This document shows positions 52,140 through 60,080 of a stretch of DNA of 64,000 bases, in pieces. The DNA is from Clostridia bacterium (GTDB lineage Bacteria; Bacillota; Clostridia; Oscillospirales; Butyricicoccaceae), in contig JAQXOO010000008.1 of assembly GCA_029099685.1 (NCBI GenBank), positions 1 through 64,000 on the forward strand, given 5' to 3'. Below the pieces are notes generated by a model, which was not told where the DNA came from, made no database searches, and saw only the letters and a program-made list of their open reading frames with translations. Position 1 is the first letter of the stretch, and each line of letters opens with the position of its first letter. A program made the position numbers and the translations under genes.

Positions 52140-53438
52140 ATGAAACGTTATTATCAGCCTGAGATCGAGACCGCCTCACCTGAGCAGATGCGGGCCTGGC
52201 AGGACGAGCGCCTGGTGAAGCAGGTCCGCCACGTGTGGGACAACGTGCCCTATTACCGCAAAAAAATGGAAGAAAAAGGCGTTACGCCCGACGATATCAA
52301 GGGTGTGGACGACCTGCACAAGCTGCCCTTTCTTACCAAGGACGACCTGCGGGAGTGCTATCCCTACGGCCTGCTGGCCAAGCCCCTGGGCGACTGCGTC
52401 CGCATCCAGTCCACCTCCGGCACCACCGGCAAGCGGGTGGTGGCCTTTTACACCCAGCATGACGTTGACCTGTGGGACGAGTGCTGCGCCCGCGCCATCA
52501 CCGCTGCCGGCGGCACCAACGAGGACGTGTGCCAGGTGTCCTACGGCTACGGCCTGTTCACCGGCGGCCCCGGCCTCAACGGCGGTTCTCACAAGGTGGG
52601 CTGCCTGACCCTGCCCATGTCCTCCGGCAACACCGACCGTCAGATCCAGTTCATGACCGATCTGGGCGCCACCATCCTGTGCTGTACCCCCTCCTATGCC
52701 GCCTATCTGGCCGAGACCATCAACGAGCGGGGCCTGCGGGACAAGATCAAGCTGAAGGCCGGCATTTTCGGCGCCGAGGCCTGGAGCGAGGAGATGCGCC
52801 GGGATATCCAGAAGCAGCTGGGCATCAAGGCCTATGACATCTACGGCCTCACCGAGATCACCGGGCCCGGCGTCAGCTTCGAGTGCGAGGAACAGACCGG
52901 TATGCACGTCAACGAGGACCACTTCATCCCGGAGATCATCGACCCCAACACCGGCGAAGTGCTGCCCGAGGGCGCCAAGGGCGAGCTGGTGTTCACCTCC
53001 ATCACCAAGGAAGCCTTCCCCCTGCTGCGCTACCGCACCCGTGACATCTGTGTGCTCAGCCGGAAAAAGTGCTCCTGCGGCCGCACCCTCATCAAGATGG
53101 CAAAGCCCATGGGCCGCTCCGACGATATGCTGATCATCAAGGGCGTCAACGTGTTCCCCTCCCAGGTGGAGGCCGTGCTGCTGGAGCAGGGCTATCAGGC
53201 CAACTATCAGATCATTGTGGACCGGGTAAACCACTCCGACACCATGGAGGTCCAGGTGGAGATGACCCCCGAGAACTTCTCCGACTCGCTGGCAAAGATC
53301 ACCGAGATGGAAAAGAACCTGGTGGCCGCGCTGAAGACCATGCTAGGCATCTATGCCAAGGTCAAGCTGGTGGCTCCCAAGAGCATCGCCCGCAGCGAGG
53401 GCAAGGCTGTCCGCGTCATCGACAAACGGAAAATTTAA
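52140..53438 (+). CDS. paaK: Phenylacetate-CoA ligase
   Basis: The 432-residue protein has the usual PaaK length and motifs: QSTSGTTGKRVVAFYT near 85, GAEAWSEEMRRDIQKQLGI, YGLTEITGPGVSFECEE near 237, and RTRDICVLSRKKCSCGRTL, RSDDMLIIKGVNVFPSQVE in the C-terminal part. It makes arylacetyl-CoA from arylacetate, ATP and CoA. Known to accompany iorAB and an ACT-domain gene in anaerobes. AAGGAGACC lies before the ATG. Confidence 0.95.
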   Translation: MKRYYQPEIETASPEQMRAWQDERLVKQVRHVWDNVPYYRKKMEEKGVTPDDIKGVDDLHKLPFLTKDDLRECYPYGLLAKPLGDCVRIQSTSGTTGKRVVAFYTQHDVDLWDECCARAITAAGGTNEDVCQVSYGYGLFTGGPGLNGGSHKVGCLTLPMSSGNTDRQIQFMTDLGATILCCTPSYAAYLAETINERGLRDKIKLKAGIFGAEAWSEEMRRDIQKQLGIKAYDIYGLTEITGPGVSFECEEQTGMHVNEDHFIPEIIDPNTGEVLPEGAKGELVFTSITKEAFPLLRYRTRDICVLSRKKCSCGRTLIKMAKPMGRSDDMLIIKGVNVFPSQVEAVLLEQGYQANYQIIVDRVNHSDTMEVQVEMTPENFSDSLAKITEMEKNLVAALKTMLGIYAKVKLVAPKSIARSEGKAVRVIDKRKI

Positions 53439-53451
53439 GGAGGAACGCTGC

Positions 53452-53883
53452 ATGAGCATCCAACAGATCTCTGTATTTCTGGAAAACCGCGCCGGCCAGC
53501 TGGCCGAGATCACCAAGGTGCTGGCTGAAAACGGCATCGACCTGCGGGCCATTTCCATCGCCGAGACCACCGATTACGGTGTGCTGCGCATGATCGTGGA
53601 CGAGGCCCAGCGGGCCAAGACCATCCTGCTGGACAGCGGCTATATCATGTCGGTGACCCCCGTGCTGGCGGTGTCTGTGCCCGACGCCCCCGGCGGCGTT
53701 GCTTCAGTTCTGAAGCTGCTGGCGGAAGGCCATATCGACATCGAGTATATGTACTCCCTGTTCACCCACGTGGAAGGCAAGGCCTATATGGTCTTCCGCG
53801 TGTCCGACGAGGCCAAGTTCACCGCCCTGCTGGAAGCCCACGGCATCCAGATCTGTTCTGCTGAAGAGCTGGGCCTGAAATAA
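53452..53883 (+). CDS. Tandem ACT-domain protein
   Basis: The 143-residue protein has two ACT domains: MSIQQISVFLENRAGQLAEI from 1 to about 68, and VLAVSVPDAPGGVASVLKLL from about 70 to 138. ACT pairs bind amino acids, so a sensor of an aromatic amino acid in the pathway is plausible. It follows paaK by 13 bases with AAGGAGG, and is the last gene of the T-box operon. Confidence 0.88.
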   Translation: MSIQQISVFLENRAGQLAEITKVLAENGIDLRAISIAETTDYGVLRMIVDEAQRAKTILLDSGYIMSVTPVLAVSVPDAPGGVASVLKLLAEGHIDIEYMYSLFTHVEGKAYMVFRVSDEAKFTALLEAHGIQICSAEELGLK

Positions 53884-53894
53884 GCACCCATAGG

Positions 53895-53926
53895 AAAGCC
53901 CCGCGCCGAACGGCGCGGGGCTTTTT
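53895..53926 (+). terminator. Rho-independent terminator of the T-box operon
   Basis: AAAGCCCCGCGCCG pairs with CGGCGCGGGGCTTTTT around an AA loop. Confidence 0.9.
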
Positions 53927-53975
53927 CACGGAAATTATCTTTTTTGTCTTCCTGAGAGGGCGGGTCCGGAGGTTT

Positions 53976-54953
53976 TTACACAAAAAGCCCTTCGATGCGC
54001 GCTGTCAGCGCCTTTCGGGTGTTGTCGTCCGCAAAGGCGGCCGCGGCGGCGTTGAGGGCCACCTGCCTGGCCTCCTCCCGGCTCAGGTCCAGCGCCTCCA
54101 GCTCGTGGGAGAGGGTGGTGCCCGACACGGTCATGTTGTCGGTGTTCACCGTGACCTTCACGCCCCGGGCCAGCAGGTCCCGCAGGGGATAGGAGCGGTA
54201 ATCGGGAAACATACAGGTGTGCAGATTGGAGGTGGGACAGCACTCCAGCGTAACGCCCCGGGCGGCCAGCTCCTCCACCAGCGCCGGGTCCTCTGCGGCA
54301 CGGACGCCGTGGCCCAGGCGCTTTGCTCCGAAGGAAAGGGCCGCGCGGACGCTTTCCGGCCCGCCGGCCTCTCCGGCGTGGATGGTGTAGGGCACGTCCA
54401 GCTTTCGGGCCAGGGTGAACAGCTCTTCAAAATCCCCGGTGGGGAACAGCGCCTCGGCACCCGCCAGATCGCAGGCGCACACGCCCCGGCCCAGATATTT
54501 GGCGGCCACGCGGACGGTCTCCAGATTTTGCTCCCGGTTGCCGCTGCCGCGCATGGCGCACAGGATCAGCCCGGCGGGGAACCCAGCGCGGCCCAGACCC
54601 GCACAGGCGGCCGCCGCCACCCGGTCCTGGGTCAGGCCCCGTTCCAGATGCAGTTGGGGGGCGAAGCGGATCTCCGCATACAGCAGGCCCTGGGCCTTCA
54701 GCTCTCCGCACAGGTTCTGCACCGCCAGGGCGATAGCCTCCTCGGTCTGCAGCAGCGAACAGGGAAAGGCAAATTTGGTCAGGTACTGGTTCAGGTCACG
54801 GCAGTCCGGCTCCACCCGGAGCCGCGCCAGCAGCGCTTCCTCTCCTGGTAGCGCCGCTCCCTGCAGTCCGGCCAGCTGCCTGACGGAAGCCGGGGACAGG
54901 GAGCCATCCAGATGCAAATGCAGGTCGATCAGTCCTCGGTGATGCTGTTTCAT
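53976..54953 (-). CDS. add: Adenosine deaminase
   Basis: The 325-residue protein has DLHLHLDGSL (two metal histidines near 11-13), HAGEAGGPESV (near 190), GHGVRA, CPTSNLHT, and NTDNMTVSGTTLSHE with the metal aspartate. It deaminates adenosine or an analogue; the NTDN form occurs in many Gram-positive enzymes. The ATG overlaps the stop of the MoxR gene by 4 bases, so it is cotranscribed with that cassette. Confidence 0.88.
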   Translation of the reverse strand: MKQHHRGLIDLHLHLDGSLSPASVRQLAGLQGAALPGEEALLARLRVEPDCRDLNQYLTKFAFPCSLLQTEEAIALAVQNLCGELKAQGLLYAEIRFAPQLHLERGLTQDRVAAAACAGLGRAGFPAGLILCAMRGSGNREQNLETVRVAAKYLGRGVCACDLAGAEALFPTGDFEELFTLARKLDVPYTIHAGEAGGPESVRAALSFGAKRLGHGVRAAEDPALVEELAARGVTLECCPTSNLHTCMFPDYRSYPLRDLLARGVKVTVNTDNMTVSGTTLSHELEALDLSREEARQVALNAAAAAFADDNTRKALTARIEGLFV

Positions 54954-56476
54954 CCCATTTCCTCCTGATTCTGTGCCGCTTTGGCCGCGGCGATCTGTTC
55001 ACGGATGCGGCTTTGGGTCTCGTCAAAGAACAGCTCCCGGTTGTAGCGGAAATAGGCGTCGCAGCCAAAGTTTTCCACGAACCAGGAGGTGTCCGGCCCG
55101 GCGGTGATCTCTGTGACGAACAGCACCAGCTCCTGACCCAGCGCAAACGTCTCCTCCAGAAAGGCGAAGGCGTTGTCAAACATGGCGGCGGTCTCCCGGG
55201 CCAGTGCGGCCCTCGCCTCCACTTGTCCGGCAAACCAACCCTTGACGGCCTCCAGCGCGCCGCTGTCGGGCACATCGCCCTCTACCAGGCGGCTGCGGTA
55301 ATCCTGCAGCAGCCCGATCTCCTTCATGGCCAGCCAGCGGGCGTCCCCGGAAAGCTGCCCGGCGTCCCGGGCCATCTGCAGGGCAGCCTGCTGTCCCGCG
55401 ATGAGCTGCTCCAGCACCTGCCGGGGCGGCTGCGCCGGCAGGGCGTCCCGGAAGGCTTTGAGCCGGGCGTGCAGCGCGCCGGTCAGTTCGTCTTCCCGGC
55501 GGACCTTTTTCGCCCCGTCAGACAGGCGGGACAGCACCAGCCCCATCACCGCCAGCTTTTCGTCAAAGGGCGCGGCCCGAAGCTCGGACACGGTGACCGC
55601 CTGCCACCGGCCCTGCAGGATGTCCTCCACATGGTACATGCGCTGATATTTGCCGTACAGCTCCAGATAATTGGCGAAATCGCCGGCGATGCGGGGAAGC
55701 TGGATATACTGGCCCACCACGTCCCGGTCCACCTTCAGCCCCAGCGCCTCATAGGCGCAGATCAGCTCGCTGAGGTCCTCCCAGCCCCGGGCGGTGGCAA
55801 ACTGCAGGCCCTCCGGCGTGGTCTCCACCCGGTAAAAATGCTCTTTTTTAATGTCCAGATAGGACACCACCGCCCCGTGGATGCCCTTTTCCCGGGCGTA
55901 TTCCTTCCAGACAGCGAAATCCTCATCCACATCGATGCGCTTGACCCGGTCCAGCGTCACCACATCAAAGTCCCGCACCGATTTGTTGTATTCCGGAGGA
56001 TTGCCCGCGGCCACGATGAGCCATCCCTCCGGCAGGGCCTGGTTGCCGAAGGTCTTGCACTGGAGAAACTGCAGCATCATGGGCGCCAGCGTTTCAGACA
56101 CGCAGTTGATCTCATCCAGAAAGAGGATACCCTCCTTCAGCCCGGTCTTTTCCATCAGGCTGTAGACTGAGGCCAGGATCTCGCTCATGGTGTACTCAGT
56201 TACCGAAAAGACCCGGTCCCCGTAGGTGCGTTTTTCGATGAAGGGCAGGCCCACGGCGCTCTGGCGGGTGTGGTGGGTGATGGTATAGGCCACCAGTCCC
56301 ACCCCTGTCTCGGCGGCGATCTGGGCCATGATCTGCGTCTTGCCGATGCCCGGCGGGCCCATCAGCAGGATGGGCCTCTGGCGGATGGAGGGGATGCGGT
56401 AGCAGCCCAGTTCGTCCTTGCTGAGATAGGCGCGAAGGGTGTTTTTGATCTCCTGTTTTGCCTGTTTGATGTTCAT
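54950..56476 (-). CDS. MoxR-family AAA+ ATPase
   Basis: The 508-residue protein has Walker A GPPGIGKTQ near residue 39, Walker B ILFLDEIN near 123, and sensor-type NPPEYNKSVRDFD near 160. Residues 1-260 are the AAA+ core; the C-terminal 240 residues are helical, likely coiled coil. MoxR ATPases act with von Willebrand factor A proteins in metal insertion or folding, consistent with the next gene. Start ATG 56476. Confidence 0.88.
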   Translation of the reverse strand: MNIKQAKQEIKNTLRAYLSKDELGCYRIPSIRQRPILLMGPPGIGKTQIMAQIAAETGVGLVAYTITHHTRQSAVGLPFIEKRTYGDRVFSVTEYTMSEILASVYSLMEKTGLKEGILFLDEINCVSETLAPMMLQFLQCKTFGNQALPEGWLIVAAGNPPEYNKSVRDFDVVTLDRVKRIDVDEDFAVWKEYAREKGIHGAVVSYLDIKKEHFYRVETTPEGLQFATARGWEDLSELICAYEALGLKVDRDVVGQYIQLPRIAGDFANYLELYGKYQRMYHVEDILQGRWQAVTVSELRAAPFDEKLAVMGLVLSRLSDGAKKVRREDELTGALHARLKAFRDALPAQPPRQVLEQLIAGQQAALQMARDAGQLSGDARWLAMKEIGLLQDYRSRLVEGDVPDSGALEAVKGWFAGQVEARAALARETAAMFDNAFAFLEETFALGQELVLFVTEITAGPDTSWFVENFGCDAYFRYNRELFFDETQSRIREQIAAAKAAQNQEEMG

Positions 56477-56489
56477 GGATCCTTACCTC

Positions 56490-57848
56490 TTACAATTCGG
56501 GAAGTTCGTTGATGTCCGTGTCCAGGGAAAGGTCGGTCTCGCGGCAGGCCTTTTCCAGCGCGGGGGCGTCCAGCACCAGGCGGATGGCCCAGGGGGGCAT
56601 CTTCATGGAGATGGGCGGTTCCTCCAGCAGGACAAAGGCCACGTCATAGGGCGGGCGCTTGCCGGGGTAGATGCCCATGCCGTCGGTAAAGTAGATCAGG
56701 CCCTGAAGGCTGTTGAAGGCACCCTGCTTCTGCAGCTCCTCCACCCGGTGGAACACCGGACGGAAGTCGGTGGCGCTGCCGCCGCTGAGCTGAAAATCCT
56801 CCATGTAGCCCCGCAGCTCCTCCAGGTCCCGGATGACGGTCTCCTTCCGCACCCGGTCGTCGCACTGGAGGATGCGGATGTTCACCTTCCGGGTGAAGGT
56901 CTCGGTGGAGCGCAGAACAGCATAGGTGCAGGCCAGAAACTGCCGCACCAGCTCGCCCTTTGTGGACATGGAGGTGTCGATGGCGATGACAAAATCCCGG
57001 ATGCGCTTTTCCTCCCGGGTCTCGGGATATTCGATCAGGGGCAGGTTGCCGTACAGCCGCAGGCCGTAGCTGTAGTAGCTGTAGTCAAAGCCGTCGCCGT
57101 CCACCTCCGGCACCTCCCGGGGCGTGGCGAACCGGCGGAGGAAGGCCCGGTAGTCCACATCGTCCCTGACGGCCGCCCGCACCTGCTCCAGCACCGGCTC
57201 GCCGCCTTCCGCCTGGCCGGCCAGGACGGTCTCCATGGCGGTCCGGGTCTTGTCGGAGCGGTTTTTCCACTGGCGGTCCTGCCGCTGCGTCCGCTCCTTT
57301 TTCTCCTTTTCCGGCGGCGCCCACAGGCCGTGGTCGTCCACCAGAAAGACCCGCTGGAGCTGGGCCAGCCGGTATTCGGGATACCGCTCCTTCAGCAGAA
57401 AACGGTAGATGCCCTCGGCGGTGAGCACCGGCATTTCCGCCCGGCACAGGCCGTAAAAGGTCTGTTTGGCGGGCACGGGGCCGTTTTCCAGGCAGGGGTA
57501 ATGCAGCGCATCCAGAATGCTCTCCACCGCCGCGTCACAGGCCAGGTCCCACAGTTCCGGCACCCGGTCCTGTTTTTTGGCAAGATGCCGCAGCATACAG
57601 TGAAGAATGACGTGGAGATAGGCACGGTTGCACAGCACCCGGCCCCGGAGATACCGCTCGGCCAGGAAGCTGCCGTTGTAGTACAGCGTCTCTCCGTCGG
57701 CGGCAAGGGACAGGGTCATCTCTCCGCCGGGCCGGAGGGCCAGGCCGCACAGCGCCGCATCCAGATAGGGCAGGTTGAGATACAGCTCGCCCCGGGCGGC
57801 AAGGAGAATGCGCTCTCCGATCTGGTCAAAATTCCGGGACGCGGCCAC
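56490..57848 (-). CDS. VWA-like protein (DUF2201-type putative metallopeptidase)
   Basis: The 452-residue protein has an N-terminal DUF2201-like region with HVILHCMLRHL near residue 85-95, which recalls a degenerate HExxH-type helix, and a C-terminal VWA domain with a MIDAS motif DTSMS in VIAIDTSMSTKGELV near 280. SGGSATDFRPV and YFTDGMG complete the metal site. The start is GTG 57848, since GGAGG lies just upstream; a TTG five codons earlier overlaps that site. Cognate partner of the MoxR ATPase. Confidence 0.85.
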   Translation of the reverse strand: MAASRNFDQIGERILLAARGELYLNLPYLDAALCGLALRPGGEMTLSLAADGETLYYNGSFLAERYLRGRVLCNRAYLHVILHCMLRHLAKKQDRVPELWDLACDAAVESILDALHYPCLENGPVPAKQTFYGLCRAEMPVLTAEGIYRFLLKERYPEYRLAQLQRVFLVDDHGLWAPPEKEKKERTQRQDRQWKNRSDKTRTAMETVLAGQAEGGEPVLEQVRAAVRDDVDYRAFLRRFATPREVPEVDGDGFDYSYYSYGLRLYGNLPLIEYPETREEKRIRDFVIAIDTSMSTKGELVRQFLACTYAVLRSTETFTRKVNIRILQCDDRVRKETVIRDLEELRGYMEDFQLSGGSATDFRPVFHRVEELQKQGAFNSLQGLIYFTDGMGIYPGKRPPYDVAFVLLEEPPISMKMPPWAIRLVLDAPALEKACRETDLSLDTDINELPEL

Positions 57849-57910
57849 TGTCTGCACCTCCAAAACGGGGCGGGAGACCGGGGAACACCCCGGGTCCGCC
57901 TTTTTGTTTC

Positions 57911-58882
57911 CTACAATTCAAAACGTTTGCCGAAGCCCGCAGGCTCCGTCTGATGCCGCCGCTCCAGCAGCAGGGCCAGGGCTTCCGTGTCCCGGTCCCG
58001 CCGTGCCTGCTCACAGGCTGCGCCCAACAGCTCCGGACCGGGCTGCAGGCCGTCCAGCAGCAGGCGCAGGCCCGGGATATCCTTTTGGGAGAGCTGCCAC
58101 AGCAGGGCCTCCCGGGGGCGGCCTTTCAGATACTGCCAGTACCGTTCTTCCGCCTCCCGGCTCAGCCCGGAGGGCCACCGCAGGCGCAGCCAGGCCAGCC
58201 GCAGGGCGGTCTCCGGCTCGTGCTCCTCCCCCAGGTATTTGCCCCACAGGCCGTCGTAATCCCGCAGGGAAAGCTGCCTGTCCCGGAACACGTGGTGATA
58301 GGCGTGTCCGCCGCCGTAAATGGTATAGTCAAAATGGTGGGCAGGGCAGTTTTCCTCATAGGCCTCCACAAAATCCGGGAAGACCAGCCGGGTCACCCCC
58401 CCGTCCGTTTCATAAACAGTCACATCCAGCTCTTCATGAAGCTCATCGCAAAGAAAGGCCAGGGCTTCGCCGTGGGTTTTGCCCACCCGGGTCAAGAAAA
58501 CGGCGCGCAGCGCCCGGCAGTTCATCAGGCAGCCGCCGCCCCACCGCTCCACCCGGTCGTGGAGCCGCAGGGTGTGCATTTCCAGGCAGCCGTAGAGGGC
58601 ATAGTCCCCCACCTCCTCCAGGCAGGGGGGCAGGGTCAGGTCCTCCAGGGTGCGGTTGTCCCAGCTCCCCTGGTGCCCGCAGGTGACCCAAAGCTCCTCG
58701 CCGGGGACGGGCGCGGCATTGGGGGCCAGGGCGTGATCCCCCAGCACCGTCACCGGCAGGCCCAGCAGCTCACCGGGCAGCACGGCCCGGCTGTCACAGG
58801 TGACGGCCCGCAACAGCACGATATGGTCCGGCTCACGCCGGAAGGTCAGCTTCCAGTTGCCGTCTCCGGCCACAGTCTCCAC
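57911..58882 (-). CDS. Leucine-rich-repeat-type protein of the MoxR/VWA cassette
   Basis: The 323-residue protein contains one or two BspA-like repeats (LEDLTLPPCLEEVGDYALYG, CLEMHTLRLHDRVERWGGGC) in its middle and a mixed C-terminal half ending in helices. No signal peptide is seen, so it is probably cytoplasmic. GTG 58882 follows GAGGGGG; ATG 58900 is possible but has no ribosome site. It is first in the cassette, 62 bases before the VWA gene. Function unknown. Confidence 0.65.
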   Translation of the reverse strand: METVAGDGNWKLTFRREPDHIVLLRAVTCDSRAVLPGELLGLPVTVLGDHALAPNAAPVPGEELWVTCGHQGSWDNRTLEDLTLPPCLEEVGDYALYGCLEMHTLRLHDRVERWGGGCLMNCRALRAVFLTRVGKTHGEALAFLCDELHEELDVTVYETDGGVTRLVFPDFVEAYEENCPAHHFDYTIYGGGHAYHHVFRDRQLSLRDYDGLWGKYLGEEHEPETALRLAWLRLRWPSGLSREAEERYWQYLKGRPREALLWQLSQKDIPGLRLLLDGLQPGPELLGAACEQARRDRDTEALALLLERRHQTEPAGFGKRFEL

Positions 58883-58915
58883 AGGCACGCCCCCTCTCAT
58901 GGTCTCTGATGGGGT

Positions 58916-58921
58916 ATTATA
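58916..58921 (-). promoter_or_regulatory. Extended -10 promoter of the LRR-VWA-MoxR-add unit
   Basis: Minus strand TGGTATAAT: a perfect -10 with the TGn extension. The -35 (TGTGCA, 17 bases away) is weak, as expected for extended -10 promoters. Confidence 0.55.
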
Positions 58922-58956
58922 CCACAGTTTCACGGGTCTGCACAGGCCTTTCTCCG

Positions 58957-58989
58957 AAAAACGGGAAAACCCCGGCCAAAAGCCGGGGT
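58957..58989 (-). terminator. Terminator of the candidate small RNA
   Basis: ACCCCGGC (58969-58976) and GCCGGGGT (58982-58989); the minus strand runs TTTTCCCGTTTTT after the stem. Confidence 0.7.
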
Positions 58990-59124
58990 CTGCTCCGTGC
59001 GGTATAGGGGTTCGCGGTCCCGTCCTGCCGTTTGGAAACATATGGAACATCAGGAGGTGTCTGCGAAAAAGCACCGAAAAACCGTGTAGGCGGGCCGCTC
59101 CCTAAAGTTAGTCAAAGCTAACTG
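58965..59124 (-). ncRNA. Candidate small RNA of about 160 nt with anti-Shine-Dalgarno stretch
   Basis: A complete minus-strand unit: promoter TTGACA-17-TATTAT at 59131-59159, start near 59124, terminator at 58957-58989. No gene with a ribosome site lies inside. CACCTCCTG (from 59051-59059) is complementary to ribosome sites and could pair with messages. It could instead be a leader of the LRR gene, but that gene seems to have its own promoter at 58916. Confidence 0.45.
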
Positions 59125-59159
59125 ATTTTTATAATACAGGGATCCCGTCCTTTTGTCAA
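59106..59159. promoter_or_regulatory. Divergent promoters with shared -10 and palindromic operator
   Basis: Plus: TTAGTC (59108-59113), 16 bases, TATAAT (59130-59135). Minus: TTGACA (59154-59159), 17 bases, TATTAT (59131-59136). The palindrome AGTTAG-N6-CTAACT (59106-59123) covers the plus -35 and the start region of the minus transcript. TTAG and CTAA half-sites recall DtxR/IdeR-type metal regulators. A second possible plus promoter is TTGAAA (about 59174) with TACCAT. Confidence 0.65.
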
Positions 59160-59225
59160 GCCTTTTTTAGATCCTTGAAAGTTTTTGGCGGCTGTGCTAC
59201 CATAACGGCAAAGGAGTGAGCAATT

Positions 59226-60005
59226 ATGATCCTGCATACGGTGTATTTTACCGGGAAGGGCACCACAAAGGCCTGCACGGAGTGCATCAGCGCCGCCTCT
59301 GGCCTGGAGCGCCGCAGCCGCAACTGGGCACGGCGGCCCCAGAACGATCCGCTGGACATCCCGGCGGAGGACGCCCTGCTGCTCTGCCTGCCGGTCTACG
59401 GCGGGTTCATTCCACGCATCTGCCTGCCCTGGGTGGAGCAGCTCCGGGGCCACGGCGGCCCGGCGGTCATCGCCGCGGTCTACGGCAACCGGCACTATGA
59501 CAACGCCCTGCTTCAGATGCGGGACCTGCTGGAGAGCCGGGGCTTTCAGGCAGTGGCGGCGGGCGCCTTTGTGGCGGAGCATTCCATCTTTCCTCAGGTG
59601 GCGGCGGGCCGGCCCGACCTGGAAGACAAAGCGGCCATGGCGGACTTCGGCGCAAAATGCGGCGCGCTGCTGGCAGAGGGGCGGAGAGGGGTTCTGGAGC
59701 TGCCCGGCGACCCGGCCTATGTCCTGCCGGAGGCCCGCCCCGCGGGCATGGTTCCCACAGGGGACGGCGCCTGCGTCAACTGCCGGGCCTGCGCCGACAT
59801 ATGCCCCGCCCGCGCCATCCAGCGGTCCCGTCCAACGGAGACCGACCCGCTGAAGTGCATCCAGTGCGGCGCCTGCATCACCGTCTGCCACACCGGCGCC
59901 CGGAACTACCACAGCCAGGCCTGGCAGGAGCGCGCCCCGGTCTTTGCCGCGGCCAACAGCGCCTACCGCCGGCCGGAGACATACTACTGCAAACAGCAGC
60001 CGTAA
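59226..60005 (+). CDS. EFR1-family flavodoxin-ferredoxin protein
   Basis: The 259-residue protein has an N-terminal flavodoxin-like domain (MILHTVYFTGKGTTKACTEC; TGKGTTKACTE as FMN-phosphate loop; LCLPVYGGFIPRI) and a C-terminal 2x[4Fe-4S] ferredoxin (CVNCRACADICP and CIQCGACITVCHTGA). EFR1-type proteins are widespread in anaerobic clostridia, with presumed electron-transfer roles. ATG 59226 follows AAAGGAGTG. The operator upstream suggests metal-dependent control, which is inference. Confidence 0.88.
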   Translation: MILHTVYFTGKGTTKACTECISAASGLERRSRNWARRPQNDPLDIPAEDALLLCLPVYGGFIPRICLPWVEQLRGHGGPAVIAAVYGNRHYDNALLQMRDLLESRGFQAVAAGAFVAEHSIFPQVAAGRPDLEDKAAMADFGAKCGALLAEGRRGVLELPGDPAYVLPEARPAGMVPTGDGACVNCRACADICPARAIQRSRPTETDPLKCIQCGACITVCHTGARNYHSQAWQERAPVFAAANSAYRRPETYYCKQQP

Positions 60006-60080
60006 GCACCGTCCTCCGCTGAACATTCTGAACCGTCCCGCCGTATCCTGTGGAAAAACAGTCTTTCCGGAGGTGTTTCC

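Noticed and set aside
59040..59095. Fifteen-codon plus-strand peptide (MEHQEVSAKKHRKTV)
   Set aside because: No ribosome site precedes its ATG; its internal AGGAGGTG is the complement of the anti-Shine-Dalgarno stretch of the opposite transcript.
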